Origin: an uncultured Lachnospiraceae bacterium
GTDB lineage: Bacteria; Bacillota; Clostridia; Lachnospirales; Lachnospiraceae
NCBI GenBank assembly: GCA_900320025.1
Contig: ONQW01000005.1
Span: 23,317-65,460, forward strand
Direction: 5' to 3'
Length of the DNA stretch: 42,144 nucleotides
The notes beneath the pieces were generated by a model. It was not told the DNA's origin. It saw nothing but the letters and a program-made list of their open reading frames with translations, and searched no databases. Below are positions 33,717 to 42,120 of this stretch, piece by piece (positions within the stretch are counted from its first letter, which is position 1; each line of letters opens with the position of its first letter). A program made the translations under genes and the position numbers.

Positions 33717-34335
33717 GAAATACCGGGTGATATACGCGGATCCGCCCTGGCAGTTTGCAAACCGCACCGGAAAGGTAGCACCGGAAAATAAGCGTCTGCA
33801 GCGATATTCCACAATGACGGTAGAGGAGATTATGGCTCTGCCGGTGCGGGATGTCACCGATGACTGTGCTCATCTTTATCTCTGGGTGCCGAATGCTCTT
33901 CTGCCGGAAGGGTTGGAGGTGATGAAGGCGTGGGGGTTTACATATAAGACGAATCTGATCTGGGAGAAAGTCCGCAAGGATGGGCAGCCGGATGGAAGGG
34001 GCGTCGGGTTCTACTTCCGGAATGTCACCGAGGTGCTTCTGTTTGGCGTGAAGACGCGGAGAAAGTCGGAGACATACCGTACGCTGGCACCCGGACGCTC
34101 GCAGGTCAATCTGATCCGGGCCATGAAGAAGGAACACAGCAGGAAGCCGGATGAGTTTGTGGACCTGATTGAGCGATGCAGCGAGGGACCGTACCTGGAG
34201 CTGTTTGCCCGCGGAGACCGCGAGGGATGGGATATGTGGGGAGACCAGGCGGAGGAAGGGTATGAGCCAACCTGGCATACATATGCCAATCATACGGTGG
34301 CGGAGAGCGCCGCGCCGATATCGGCAAGGGCGTGA
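33664..34335 (+). CDS. MT-A70 family adenine-N6 DNA methyltransferase
   Basis: 223 aa. VIYADPPWQF carries the DPPW catalytic motif at residues 26-29. YLWVPNALLPEGLEVMKAWGFTYKTNLIWEK is the MT-A70 core, and KPDEFVDLIERCSEGPYLELFARGDREGWDMWGD the C-terminal SAM-pocket part. It should protect host DNA from the overlapping BglII-type nuclease by methylating adenine in the same site (inference from the pairing). It starts at ATG 33664 inside the nuclease gene; the large overlap couples the two. The last 10-15 residues are Ala-rich and probably not conserved. Confidence 0.9.
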   Translation: MSNLTETIRSFKSFTENKKYRVIYADPPWQFANRTGKVAPENKRLQRYSTMTVEEIMALPVRDVTDDCAHLYLWVPNALLPEGLEVMKAWGFTYKTNLIWEKVRKDGQPDGRGVGFYFRNVTEVLLFGVKTRRKSETYRTLAPGRSQVNLIRAMKKEHSRKPDEFVDLIERCSEGPYLELFARGDREGWDMWGDQAEEGYEPTWHTYANHTVAESAAPISARA

Positions 34336-34471
34336 GCTTTGAAAAATCCGCGTCTGGCTCTCATTTGCTGTACAATAAGGTTAAATCTATATCAGTGCTG
34401 AGAAAGTGCGGCACGGGATGCAAATTGGTATTCCGCGGAAGGGGTATCGGCGGAGAACAGGTGACCGGCGC

Positions 34472-34493
34472 GGCGGCGGAGAGAACCGCCGCC
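34472..34493 (+). other. GC-only stem-loop in the phosphofructokinase leader
   Basis: GGCGGCGG (34472-34479), a loop AGAGAA, and CCGCCGCC (34486-34493). It is 31 bp before ATG 34525 and not followed by a T-run. In the 189-bp gap after the methylase gene I see no clear promoter apart from a TACAAT -10-like box at 34371-34376. Confidence 0.55.
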
Positions 34494-34524
34494 GGGCTCA
34501 GTTGGAGGGAAGGAGAGTAGGACA

Positions 34525-35601
34525 ATGTTAAGAATTGGTATGCTCACCAGCGGAGGCGACTGTCAGGCACTCAACGCGGCTATGCGCGGTGTCGTAAAGT
34601 GCATCTACAACAATGCGAAGGAGCCTGTGGAATTTTATGGCTTCGAGGATGGGTATAAGGGGCTGATCTACAGTAAGTTCCGGATGCTCACCGATAAGGA
34701 TTTTTCCGGCATCCTGACCCGCGGCGGCACGATTCTCGGGACGAGCCGCGTCCCGTTCAAGACGATCCGGGAACCCGATGCAAACGGTCTCGACAAGGTG
34801 GCGGCCATGAAGCAGAACTATTACAAGCTGCAGCTTGACTGCCTTGTCATGCTCGGCGGCAACGGCTCCACCAAGACGGCCAACCTCCTCTCGGAGGAGG
34901 GACTCAATGTCATCACGCTTCCCAAGACAATCGACAATGATCTGTGGGGAACGGACATGACGTTTGGATTCCAGTCCGCGGTCGACATCGCGACGACGGC
35001 GATTGACCAGATTCACACGACGGCATCTTCCCACGGCCGCGTCTTCATTGTAGAGATCATGGGACACAAGGTCGGTTTCCTGCCGCTGAATGCCGGCATG
35101 GCAGGCGGCGCGGATATCATTCTGATCCCGGAGATTCCGTATGATATCAATAAGGTGATCGACAAAATCGAGGAGCGCGATGCGAAGGGAAGCCGCTTCA
35201 CGATCATTGTCGCGGCGGAGGGTGCCATCTCCAAGGAGGACGCCAAGCTCTCCAAGAAGGAATATCAGAAGAAGCTTGCCAATTATAAATTCCCATCCGT
35301 TTCGTACGAGATTGCCGATGCCATTTCCAGAAAGACCGGGCGCGAGGTGCGCGTCACTGTTCCCGGCCATGTTCAGCGCGGCGGAGAGCCCTGCCCGTAC
35401 GACCGTGTCTTCGCGAGCCGGCTTGGCGCAGAGGCGGGCGAAATGATTCTGGACAAGGAATTCGGCTACATGGTCGGATACAAGAATCGGGAGATGGTCA
35501 AAGTGCCGCTGAAGGACGTCGCGGGCAAGCTCAAGACGGTCGATCCGAATTCGGATATCATCAAGGAAGCAAGAATGCTCGGCATTTCGTTCGGTGACTA
35601 A
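34525..35601 (+). CDS. 6-phosphofructokinase (ATP or PPi type uncertain)
   Basis: 358 aa, PfkA family: MLTSGGDCQALNAAMRG, a PKTIDNDLWGTDMTFGF block with K134, MGHKVGFLPL and GHVQRGGEPCPYDR. The donor-specificity positions are mixed. The usual GGDGS loop reads GGNGST at 111-116, so the second residue after GG is Gly (ATP-like), but PKTIDND has Lys (often PPi-like). The Asp normally in GGDGS is N113, which is unusual. Phosphoryl donor is therefore open. Starts at ATG 34525 with GGAG/AGGAG upstream. A strong terminator follows at 35631. Confidence 0.92.
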   Translation: MLRIGMLTSGGDCQALNAAMRGVVKCIYNNAKEPVEFYGFEDGYKGLIYSKFRMLTDKDFSGILTRGGTILGTSRVPFKTIREPDANGLDKVAAMKQNYYKLQLDCLVMLGGNGSTKTANLLSEEGLNVITLPKTIDNDLWGTDMTFGFQSAVDIATTAIDQIHTTASSHGRVFIVEIMGHKVGFLPLNAGMAGGADIILIPEIPYDINKVIDKIEERDAKGSRFTIIVAAEGAISKEDAKLSKKEYQKKLANYKFPSVSYEIADAISRKTGREVRVTVPGHVQRGGEPCPYDRVFASRLGAEAGEMILDKEFGYMVGYKNREMVKVPLKDVAGKLKTVDPNSDIIKEARMLGISFGD

Positions 35602-35630
35602 GACATTTCCTAATATGATAATGATTCCAT

Positions 35631-35690
35631 GGTAATGATTCCGCATTTCTGAGAAAATGGAAAATGCGGGATCATTACCGCGCTTTTTTA
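35631..35690 (+). terminator. Strong terminator after pfk, touching the dnaX start
   Basis: 18-bp stem: GGTAATGATTCCGCATTT (35631-35648) pairs with AAATGCGGGATCATTACC (35662-35679), with one T-G pair, and GCGCTTTTTTA follows. The 13-base loop holds an ATG (35657) that is in frame with dnaX. Confidence 0.85.
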
Positions 35691-35695
35691 TACTT

Positions 35696-37483
35696 ATGGC
35701 AGAACAGAAATTCCTTGCGCTGTATCGAAAATACCGCCCCCAGACATTTGAGGATGTCCGCGGGCGTGATGCGATCGTGCGCACGCTGAAAAATCAGATT
35801 ATCAACGGGCGAGTCAGTCACAGCTATCTCTTCGCCGGAACGCGCGGAACAGGAAAGACAACCATCGCCAAAATTTTTGCGAAGGCGGTGAACTGTGAGC
35901 ACCCGCATGACGGCAATCCCTGCGGGGAGTGTGAAATGTGCCGCGCGATTGCGGAGGACCGCAGCTTCAATGTGGTTGAAATGGACGCCGCCTCGAACAA
36001 CAGCGTTGAGGATATCCGCAAGGTGATCGATGAGGTCAGCTATTCTCCGAGCGAGGGGAAAAAGCGGGTCTATATCATCGATGAGGTGCATATGCTGTCC
36101 GGCGCCGCGTTCAACGCACTGCTGAAGACACTCGAGGAGCCGCCGGAATACGCGGTTTTTATCCTGTGCACCACGGAACCGAACCGGCTTCCGGTGACAA
36201 TCCTTTCGAGATGCCAGCGCTTTGACTTTGGACGGCTGACGACGGAGACGATTGCCGGGCGCCTGCGGGAAGTAGCAGACGCGGAGCACCTTGAGGCGGA
36301 GGACCGGGCGCTTCATTATATTGCCGGTGCAGCGGACGGTTCCATGCGGGACGGTCTGTCGCTGCTTGACCAGTGCAATGCGTTCAACTATGGCGCGGGG
36401 GAGCTGACTTATGAGCGGACCCTCGAGATTCTCGGCGCGGTCGATCCGTCTGTGTTCAGCACCCTGTTTCGCCTGGTGCATGACGGAAAGGCAGCGGAGG
36501 CGGTGCACAAGCTCGATGAGCTGCTCATGCAGGGCAGGGAGCTTGTCCGGCTGATTACGGATTTCATCTGGTACCTGCGCAATCTGATGCTTCTCAAGGC
36601 GTCCGAGGATACGGCAAAGGACCTGGATGTGTCCGGAGAAAACCTCACACGGATGATCGAGGATGAAAGAAAGGCCGAGATGCCGGAGATTCAGCGGGAC
36701 ATCCGGATGCTCTCGGAGCTGACGGAACAGATCCGCTTCTCCTCGAATCGGCGCATTCTCGCCGAGGCCGGGCTGATCAGGCTGTGCAGGCCGCAGATGG
36801 ACACGGATACAGATGCACTGCGGGTGCGTGTCCAGCAGGTGGAACGGCTGATGGCGGAGCGGGACAGATACATCGCGCAGATTCAGCAAACTCTGCAAAA
36901 TCCGGCCCTGATGGCGGCACTATCCGGCGCCGGGCAGCAGGGCAGTATGCCCGGACAGGTTGCAGGCTCCGGGGCAGCTGGCGCGGCCGGAACTGCGGGG
37001 ACCGGTGCTGGTATGCCGGACGGGACAGGAATGTCAGCCGGCATGGCGTCCGCCGACAGCCGCGTTTCCGGTTCATCTGGGTCAGGCGTTATGGCCGGCT
37101 CAGCAGCCGCTGTGACTTCGGCGGGACCGCTACTGCCGAAGGCCATACCGGAGGAAGTCAGGGAGATTGCCCGGAACTGGCCCAAAATACTGGCGTCCAT
37201 GCCGGATAACTACATCCGGGTTTTTCTGGGCCTTGCCAAACTTTCCTGTGATGAGCAGGGGAATCTGGTGTTTGTTTTTGACAATCCGGTCACGGCGGAC
37301 ACCTTTACGAACAAGGAGCATGAGAAAACCCGCGAGACAGTGCTGAATCATATCCGCGCGCAGACCGGGAAGGATGTCTCCGTCGTCTACAAATGCCTTG
37401 ACAACCAGGAGAAATTTACGGACAATTATGTGGATTTGTCGGATGTCGTCAAGATGGAGATCGAACCGGATGATTCCCTCTGA
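35696..37483 (+). CDS. dnaX: DNA polymerase III subunit gamma/tau DnaX
   Basis: Clamp-loader ATPase subunit. The conserved start is ALYRKYRPQTFEDV. Walker A GTRGTGKTT begins at residue 48. A four-Cys zinc module (CEHPHDGNPCGECEMC), DEVHMLS and TILSRCQRFDF follow. Residues about 400-480 form a Gly/Ala/Ser/Met-rich flexible linker before the tau C-terminal part. ATG 35696 gives 595 aa but has no ribosome site and lies six bases after the T-run of the pfk terminator. The in-frame ATG 35657 (13 more residues) sits in the terminator loop after GAGAA. Either start is odd. ybaB and recR follow as in most Firmicutes. Confidence 0.96.
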   Translation: MAEQKFLALYRKYRPQTFEDVRGRDAIVRTLKNQIINGRVSHSYLFAGTRGTGKTTIAKIFAKAVNCEHPHDGNPCGECEMCRAIAEDRSFNVVEMDAASNNSVEDIRKVIDEVSYSPSEGKKRVYIIDEVHMLSGAAFNALLKTLEEPPEYAVFILCTTEPNRLPVTILSRCQRFDFGRLTTETIAGRLREVADAEHLEAEDRALHYIAGAADGSMRDGLSLLDQCNAFNYGAGELTYERTLEILGAVDPSVFSTLFRLVHDGKAAEAVHKLDELLMQGRELVRLITDFIWYLRNLMLLKASEDTAKDLDVSGENLTRMIEDERKAEMPEIQRDIRMLSELTEQIRFSSNRRILAEAGLIRLCRPQMDTDTDALRVRVQQVERLMAERDRYIAQIQQTLQNPALMAALSGAGQQGSMPGQVAGSGAAGAAGTAGTGAGMPDGTGMSAGMASADSRVSGSSGSGVMAGSAAAVTSAGPLLPKAIPEEVREIARNWPKILASMPDNYIRVFLGLAKLSCDEQGNLVFVFDNPVTADTFTNKEHEKTRETVLNHIRAQTGKDVSVVYKCLDNQEKFTDNYVDLSDVVKMEIEPDDSL

Positions 37484-37578
37484 GATTCATGAGGAGAAGG
37501 CAGGAATCGGGACATTCCATTTCTGATTACACCAGAAAAGAACAGGAATATCGCAGCGAAACACTGCGGGAGGACGAT

Positions 37579-37902
37579 ATGGCCAAGCACGGTGGATACA
37601 TGGGCGGCATGCCCGGCAATATGCAGAATCTGATGAAACAGGCGCAGCGCATGCAGCGCCAGATGGAGGAGAGCAAGAAAGCGCTCGACGAGAAGGAATT
37701 CACGGCAAAATCCGGAGGCGGCGCCGTTGAGGTGGTGATGACGGGAGACCATGCGCTGAAGAGCATTACGATCTCAAAGGAAGCAGTGGATCCGGATGAC
37801 GTGGAGATGCTGCAGGATCTGATCGTCGCTGCGGTCGGAGAAGCCAACCGGCAGATCAGCGAGGCGGCGGAGCAGGCCTTCGGAGGTATGGCAGGGCTGT
37901 AA
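37579..37902 (+). CDS. YbaB/EbfC family nucleoid-associated protein
   Basis: 107-aa DNA-binding dimer with tweezer-like fold. An N-terminal Gly/Met stretch (KHGGYMGGMPGNM) and coiled helix NLMKQAQRMQRQMEESKKAL precede the strand region (EFTAKSGGGAVEVVMTGDHALKSITISKEAV). GGGAGGA about eight bases before ATG 37579 decides the start; the longer frame from 37489 is not conserved. Its TAA shares bases with the recR ATG (TAATG), so translation is coupled. This order dnaX-ybaB-recR is conserved across bacteria. Confidence 0.95.
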   Translation: MAKHGGYMGGMPGNMQNLMKQAQRMQRQMEESKKALDEKEFTAKSGGGAVEVVMTGDHALKSITISKEAVDPDDVEMLQDLIVAAVGEANRQISEAAEQAFGGMAGL

Positions 37903-38519
37903 TGGATCTTTACTCCGGAGATTTTAATAAACTGATTGACGAGCTGGCGGCGCTGCCGGGGATTGGAAACAAGTCCGCGCAGCGCCTCGCTTTTTATATC
38001 ATCGGAATGTCAGAGGCCCGGGTGGACCGCCTGGCACAGACGATGGTGAAGGCAAGAAAGAACGTGCACTACTGCCGGTGCTGTCAGAACCTCACAGATT
38101 CGGATTTGTGCCCGATCTGCGCCTCGCCGCGGCGCGACCATGGCACAATCATGGTGGTGGAGACGCCGCAGGATCTGGCAGCCTATGAGAAAACGGGCAA
38201 ATATGAGGGGGTATATCACGTCCTGCATGGCGCCATCTCGCCTATGATGGGCATCGGCCCGGCAGATATCCGCCTCCGGGAACTGCTTGACCGGATCCGG
38301 GCGGGCAGTGCGGAAGGAGGCGAGCCGGTCCGGGAGGTGATCATCGCCACCAATTCAAGCCTCGAGGGGGAGACCACGGCCATGTATATCAGCAAGCTGA
38401 TCAAGCCGCTGCAGGTCAGGGTCACCCGGATTGCGAGCGGGGTGCCGGTGGGCGGCGATCTTGAAAACATCGACGAGGTGACACTGCTGAGAGCACTGGA
38501 GGGCAGGCAGGAGATGTAA
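37902..38519 (+). CDS. recR: Recombination mediator RecR
   Basis: 205 aa. A helix-hairpin-helix LPGIGNKSAQRLAF, a C4 zinc finger CRCCQNLTDSDLCPIC, and a Toprim domain (TIMVVETPQDLAAYEKTG..., IIATNSSLEGETTAMYI) are visible. With RecF/RecO it loads RecA at single-strand gaps. The ATG overlaps the ybaB stop. Confidence 0.98.
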   Translation: MDLYSGDFNKLIDELAALPGIGNKSAQRLAFYIIGMSEARVDRLAQTMVKARKNVHYCRCCQNLTDSDLCPICASPRRDHGTIMVVETPQDLAAYEKTGKYEGVYHVLHGAISPMMGIGPADIRLRELLDRIRAGSAEGGEPVREVIIATNSSLEGETTAMYISKLIKPLQVRVTRIASGVPVGGDLENIDEVTLLRALEGRQEM

Positions 38520-38622
38520 CGCGGCATCGATGTGTAACTATTAACCGCATCCGGCTGTGAAGTACCGGATGTCTTATCCGGCAATACCGCAGAAGCGGAT
38601 TTTGCCTCAGCGAGGTATCAAA

Positions 38623-39690
38623 ATGGGGGTTACAAAAAGGCTATTTGGAACGACAGCAGAAGGAAGAGAGGCATATCTTTACTCCATCACGGCGGGCGGC
38701 GTCACAGCGGAAGTTACTGATTTCGGCGCGGCGCTGGTCAATCTCTTTGTCCCGGACCGGGATGGGCATGTGGATGACGTGATTCTCGGATTTGATGATG
38801 TGTCGGGCTATGAAGTCAATTCGTGCTTTTATGGTGCGCTGATTCTTCCGTCGGCGAACCGGATCGGCGGCGCTTCGTTTGAACTGGATGGCAGGACATA
38901 CCAGCTGCCGCGAAACGACGGCGAAAACAATCTTCATACGGACCATGAGCACGGCAGCCACAAGCGGTTCTGGGATGCTGAGGAGGGGAAAGACTCGGTA
39001 ACCTTTACCCTGAAGCTGGCTGATGGAGAGCTGTACACACCGGGGAACCGTGTCTTTCGGGTAACATACACCGTGAAGGAAAACGGGACGCTTCAGCTCA
39101 GGTATCATGCGGAGAGCGACCGGAGAACACTGATCAACGCGACCAACCACAGCTACTTCAACCTGCGGGGACGCAGCGACTTTGCCAAAATTTATGATAC
39201 CCGCGTAAAGCTCTGGTGCAGTGCGTTCACGCCGGTTGTGGCGGGTGCTATTCCGACGGGAGAGATCCGCCCGGTGGAGGGAACGCCGTTTGATTTTCGC
39301 GCAGGCAAGACAATCGGACAGGATATCGAGGCGGAGGACGAGCAGCTGAAGCTTGTCGGCGGGTATGACCATAATTTCGTGGTGGATGGCTGGACGCCGG
39401 AACACCGCCGCGGGACAGAAGCGGATCTGCTGCCGGTGGCGGAAGTGACGGAACCCGTTCACGGACGGTGCATGGAGTGCTGGACAACGCTTCCCGGCGT
39501 ACAGTTTTATGCTGGGAATTTCGCGTCAGGAATTGGCAAGGAGGGGAGAGCCTACTCCGCGAGAGACGGCGTGTGCTTTGAAACGCAGTACTTTCCGGAC
39601 GCGATTCATCATGAAAACTTTCCGCAGCCGGTGTTCGGCCCGGGGGAAAACTATGATTCCCTGACGGAGTACCGCTTCCGGACTGTCTGA
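38623..39690 (+). CDS. galM: Aldose 1-epimerase (galactose mutarotase)
   Basis: Interconverts alpha and beta anomers of galactose/glucose. 355 aa: VTDFGAALVNLFVPDRDG, GLILPS-type GALILPSANRIGGASFELDG, NNLHTDHEHG, NATNHSYFNLRG with a catalytic His, and VCFETQYFPDAIHHENFP with the catalytic Glu near the C-terminus. GCGAGGT seven bases before ATG 38623 sets the start; the longer frame from 38557 begins in the recR-galM spacer. It stands without other galactose genes. The next gene is 17 bp away, so they may be co-transcribed. Confidence 0.94.
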   Translation: MGVTKRLFGTTAEGREAYLYSITAGGVTAEVTDFGAALVNLFVPDRDGHVDDVILGFDDVSGYEVNSCFYGALILPSANRIGGASFELDGRTYQLPRNDGENNLHTDHEHGSHKRFWDAEEGKDSVTFTLKLADGELYTPGNRVFRVTYTVKENGTLQLRYHAESDRRTLINATNHSYFNLRGRSDFAKIYDTRVKLWCSAFTPVVAGAIPTGEIRPVEGTPFDFRAGKTIGQDIEAEDEQLKLVGGYDHNFVVDGWTPEHRRGTEADLLPVAEVTEPVHGRCMECWTTLPGVQFYAGNFASGIGKEGRAYSARDGVCFETQYFPDAIHHENFPQPVFGPGENYDSLTEYRFRTV

Positions 39691-39707
39691 CAGCAAGGAA
39701 CAGGCCC

Positions 39708-41030
39708 ATGGCAGTGATCAAGTTTCCTGGGCGCCGCCGCGAGGACGAGGCGTTTGATCAGGAGGACATAATTGAAGAGGGAATCGACAACGATGTCGAT
39801 GACGACGGCTACGCGGACGACGGGCGCGAGAGTGAGCGCGAGTATGCGGAGGAGACACGCCGCAGAATGGCGGATCGCGGCAATACGCGCCCGCGGAGAA
39901 AACGGACGGCCCGGGAAAAGGTGCATCTTGTTCTACGCCTTATCATCGTGCTGTGCGCAGCAGGAGCTCTCATTGCCTTTCTTTTGAATTCCACGGAGCA
40001 TACCTCCTATACGGAGAGTGAGATCACAGATGTCGCCGCCGTGCAGGTGCCGGATGCCTCGGGCTATGTGAATGTGGATGGGGATATCTGTATCTACAAC
40101 AGAGATGGGGCGAGCCTCCTGAATGAAAAGGGAACCGTCGTCTGGAATATCACCTATGAGATGCAGCAGCCTCTGGTGGATGTCAGCGGAGATATGATTG
40201 CCATCGGGGACTATGGCGGAAGCACAGTCTATCTGTGCAGCACGGCAGGTCCGGTGGGCCAGATTGCGACCAATCTGCCGATCCGCTCCCTGACCGTGTC
40301 GTCTGGCGGGAATGTAGCCTGCGTTCTTGCTGACACGGACGCCACCTGGATTTATCTGTATGACAAGTCGGGAAAGCAGATTGCCTATATCAAACGCAGT
40401 ATGGCCAAGAGCGGCTATCCGGTCAGTGTGTCGCTGTCCCCGAACGGCAGACTTCTCTGCTGCGCCCAGCTGACTGCTGACAACTCGGCGATCAAAACCA
40501 GCGTGGTTTTCTATAATTTTGGCTCGGTGGGGAAGAATTCTGTCGACAATGCGGTCAGTGCATATGACTATGACCAGGAGATCGTGGCGTATACCCGTTT
40601 TCTGGACAACGAGTCTGCCGTGACGGTTTCTGATACCCGCGCAGCTTTTTTTGACGGCGATGATGTTCCGGAAAACATTGGAGAAACCAAACATCCTGCT
40701 CAGCTGCAGGGCGTCTGGACCGGGGGCGCTTATGTCGGACTGCTGTATCCGGACATGACCGGGTCACATGAATATGAACTCGACATTTACAGCGCTGCCG
40801 GAAAGAAAACGGGCAGTGTGATGTTTGATATGCAGTATACATCCATTCAGTTTGACGGGGACCGCGTTCTGATCAGTGATGCCCAGTCTGTCCTGATCTA
40901 CACCGTGACCGGAGAAAAGCGATATTCCGGCACATTTCCGGATACAGTGCTGCAGGTGATCCCGACGGGCAGAGCAAACCGTCTGCTTCTTCTCACCTCC
41001 GATAAACTGAAAATGATGACGCTGCGGTGA
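39708..41030 (+). CDS. DUF5711 family membrane-anchored beta-propeller-like protein
   Basis: 440 aa. A cytoplasmic acidic then basic N-terminus (residues 1-70, Asp/Glu-rich followed by RPRRKRTAREK) and one membrane segment (about 75-93) precede a large extracellular part with repeating strand pairs (SGYVNVDGDICIYNRDGASLLNEKGTVVWNI, SPNGRLLCCAQL, ...VLIYTVTGEKRYSG), consistent with a WD40/PQQ-like propeller. The family is common in Lachnospiraceae-type Clostridia and has no defined function. AAGGAA precedes ATG 39708. The TGA overlaps a GTG of the next frame. Confidence 0.85.
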   Translation: MAVIKFPGRRREDEAFDQEDIIEEGIDNDVDDDGYADDGRESEREYAEETRRRMADRGNTRPRRKRTAREKVHLVLRLIIVLCAAGALIAFLLNSTEHTSYTESEITDVAAVQVPDASGYVNVDGDICIYNRDGASLLNEKGTVVWNITYEMQQPLVDVSGDMIAIGDYGGSTVYLCSTAGPVGQIATNLPIRSLTVSSGGNVACVLADTDATWIYLYDKSGKQIAYIKRSMAKSGYPVSVSLSPNGRLLCCAQLTADNSAIKTSVVFYNFGSVGKNSVDNAVSAYDYDQEIVAYTRFLDNESAVTVSDTRAAFFDGDDVPENIGETKHPAQLQGVWTGGAYVGLLYPDMTGSHEYELDIYSAAGKKTGSVMFDMQYTSIQFDGDRVLISDAQSVLIYTVTGEKRYSGTFPDTVLQVIPTGRANRLLLLTSDKLKMMTLR

Positions 41031-41065
41031 AATGGACAGGTTTTCGGTCGCGAGGATATCATTCC

Positions 41066-41458
41066 ATGGTGATACTATATGAAATCATACTGGTCATGAT
41101 CGGAATCGCGGTGCTCATGAGCTTTATGACACATGGATTCCGAACCGGATTTGCGAGGGGGATTTCTGCCCTCTTTTCTCTGGCAGCGGCTGCTGCGTGT
41201 CTCTATCTTCTCTCCAAAATCTGGGAGGACTTTATGACCACGCATCTGGGCGGCATACTATCCTCTGTCATTATGATGGTTCTGGTTCTGCTTCTCTATA
41301 AACTCTTTCATATCTTCTTCTCAGCCATCAATCTGATTGCAAAACTGCCGCTGGTGAGATGGCTGGACAAAGGCCTCGGCCTTGTGAACGGTCTTGTCGA
41401 GGGATTCTTCGTCCTGTATATTCTGCAGATTCTCCTGGAAAAATATCTTCTTGTATAG
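41066..41458 (+). CDS. CvpA-like small membrane protein
   Basis: About 130 aa with four hydrophobic segments, resembling the CvpA/colicin V production family: VILYEIILVMIGIAVLMSFMTHGFRTGFARG, then Ser/Ala-rich helices and LPLVRWLDKGLGLVNGLVEGFFVLYIL, the usual end of the family. I chose ATG 41066 with GAGG at 41052-41055; a GTG at 41027 overlapping the DUF5711 stop would add 13 residues. Probably co-translated with the DUF5711 gene. Confidence 0.75.
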   Translation: MVILYEIILVMIGIAVLMSFMTHGFRTGFARGISALFSLAAAAACLYLLSKIWEDFMTTHLGGILSSVIMMVLVLLLYKLFHIFFSAINLIAKLPLVRWLDKGLGLVNGLVEGFFVLYILQILLEKYLLV

Positions 41459-41536
41459 TGTATAGAAGGAAACAATTCCTATGCATGAATGTGATTCCTC
41501 ATCGTCCTGAAGATGATGTGCGCAGCGGTGAGAGGT

Positions 41537-41616
41537 CCGTACGAGTTTCCCGACTCGCCGATGACCGTAAGAGATTTTCGACCCGCTGTTGCCCGTAAGA
41601 GTTTCCCAGCCCGCGA
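41537..41616 (+). repeat. 28-bp tandem repeat, three units
   Basis: Units begin at 41537, 41565 and 41593, exactly 28 bp apart. The shared pattern is CCGTA-x-GAG-x-TTT-x-C then G/C-rich CCCGC. Identity between units is about 60-75 percent. The unit is not a multiple of three. Confidence 0.7.
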
Positions 41617-41866
41617 TATTGGGCGGATTTTCTGAAGCCTTGCGGTGATACGGCTGCGATGCAGGATATAGCAGGCTGAAACATAGCACAAACATAACAC
41701 AATACATAACGAATTGTCGTTTACTAAATAACGATTTTAAAAAGTATGGTGCCAGATATGGACGATATGTCCGTGCGCGGTACAATCCGTTGCGCTTCGC
41801 ACAGAAATACCCGAAAACACGCATAAATACTGACAATTCTGAATCTGGAAAAAATAAAATTTCCCG

Positions 41867-41895
41867 TTGCGTTCACAAAAAGCGGATGCTATAAT
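41867..41895 (+). promoter_or_regulatory. Upstream promoter P1 of the probable rRNA operon
   Basis: -35 TTGCGT (41867-41872), 17-bp spacer, and perfect -10 TATAAT (41890-41895). A/T-rich sequence lies upstream, like an UP element. Confidence 0.7.
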
Positions 41896-42015
41896 ACGAA
41901 TCACCGCCGATGAGAAGGACAGTTTTCCTCAGAAAAACGGGCCATCTGAGAGGCGGAGACAAAAAACTGACATAGTGGTGGTTTGAAAAAACAACAAAGA
42001 AATTTAAAAAAGTTG

Positions 42016-42044
42016 TTGACAAACAAGATACCACATGATATGAT
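42016..42044 (+). promoter_or_regulatory. Downstream promoter P2 of the probable rRNA operon
   Basis: Perfect -35 TTGACA (42016-42021), 17-bp spacer, and -10 TATGAT (42039-42044), with A-tracts directly upstream (AAATTTAAAAAAG). Two tandem promoters of this quality are typical of rrn operons. Confidence 0.8.
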
Positions 42045-42084
42045 GTCAGAGTTGCGGCTGAGGAAGCCAAGACAAAGAAAGACC

Positions 42085-42120
42085 TGCCAGGCAGGCCTGC
42101 CGGTCATAAGACCGGAGCAG
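42085..42120 (+). promoter_or_regulatory. Structured leader after P2
   Basis: Palindrome CCTGCC-A-GGCAGG, followed by the hairpin CCGGTC-ataa-GACCGG (42100-42115) with CTGC/GCAG continuing outside. It fits an rrn leader used in antitermination or processing; a clear boxA is not seen. Confidence 0.4.

Noticed and set aside
32646..34335. tRNA-Ser as attachment site for the RM island
   Set aside because: The RM genes lie on the 5' side of the tRNA; integrases normally use the 3' end, and I see no duplicated tRNA end or integrase.
41537..41616. CRISPR array
   Set aside because: Direct 28-bp tandem units without spacers.
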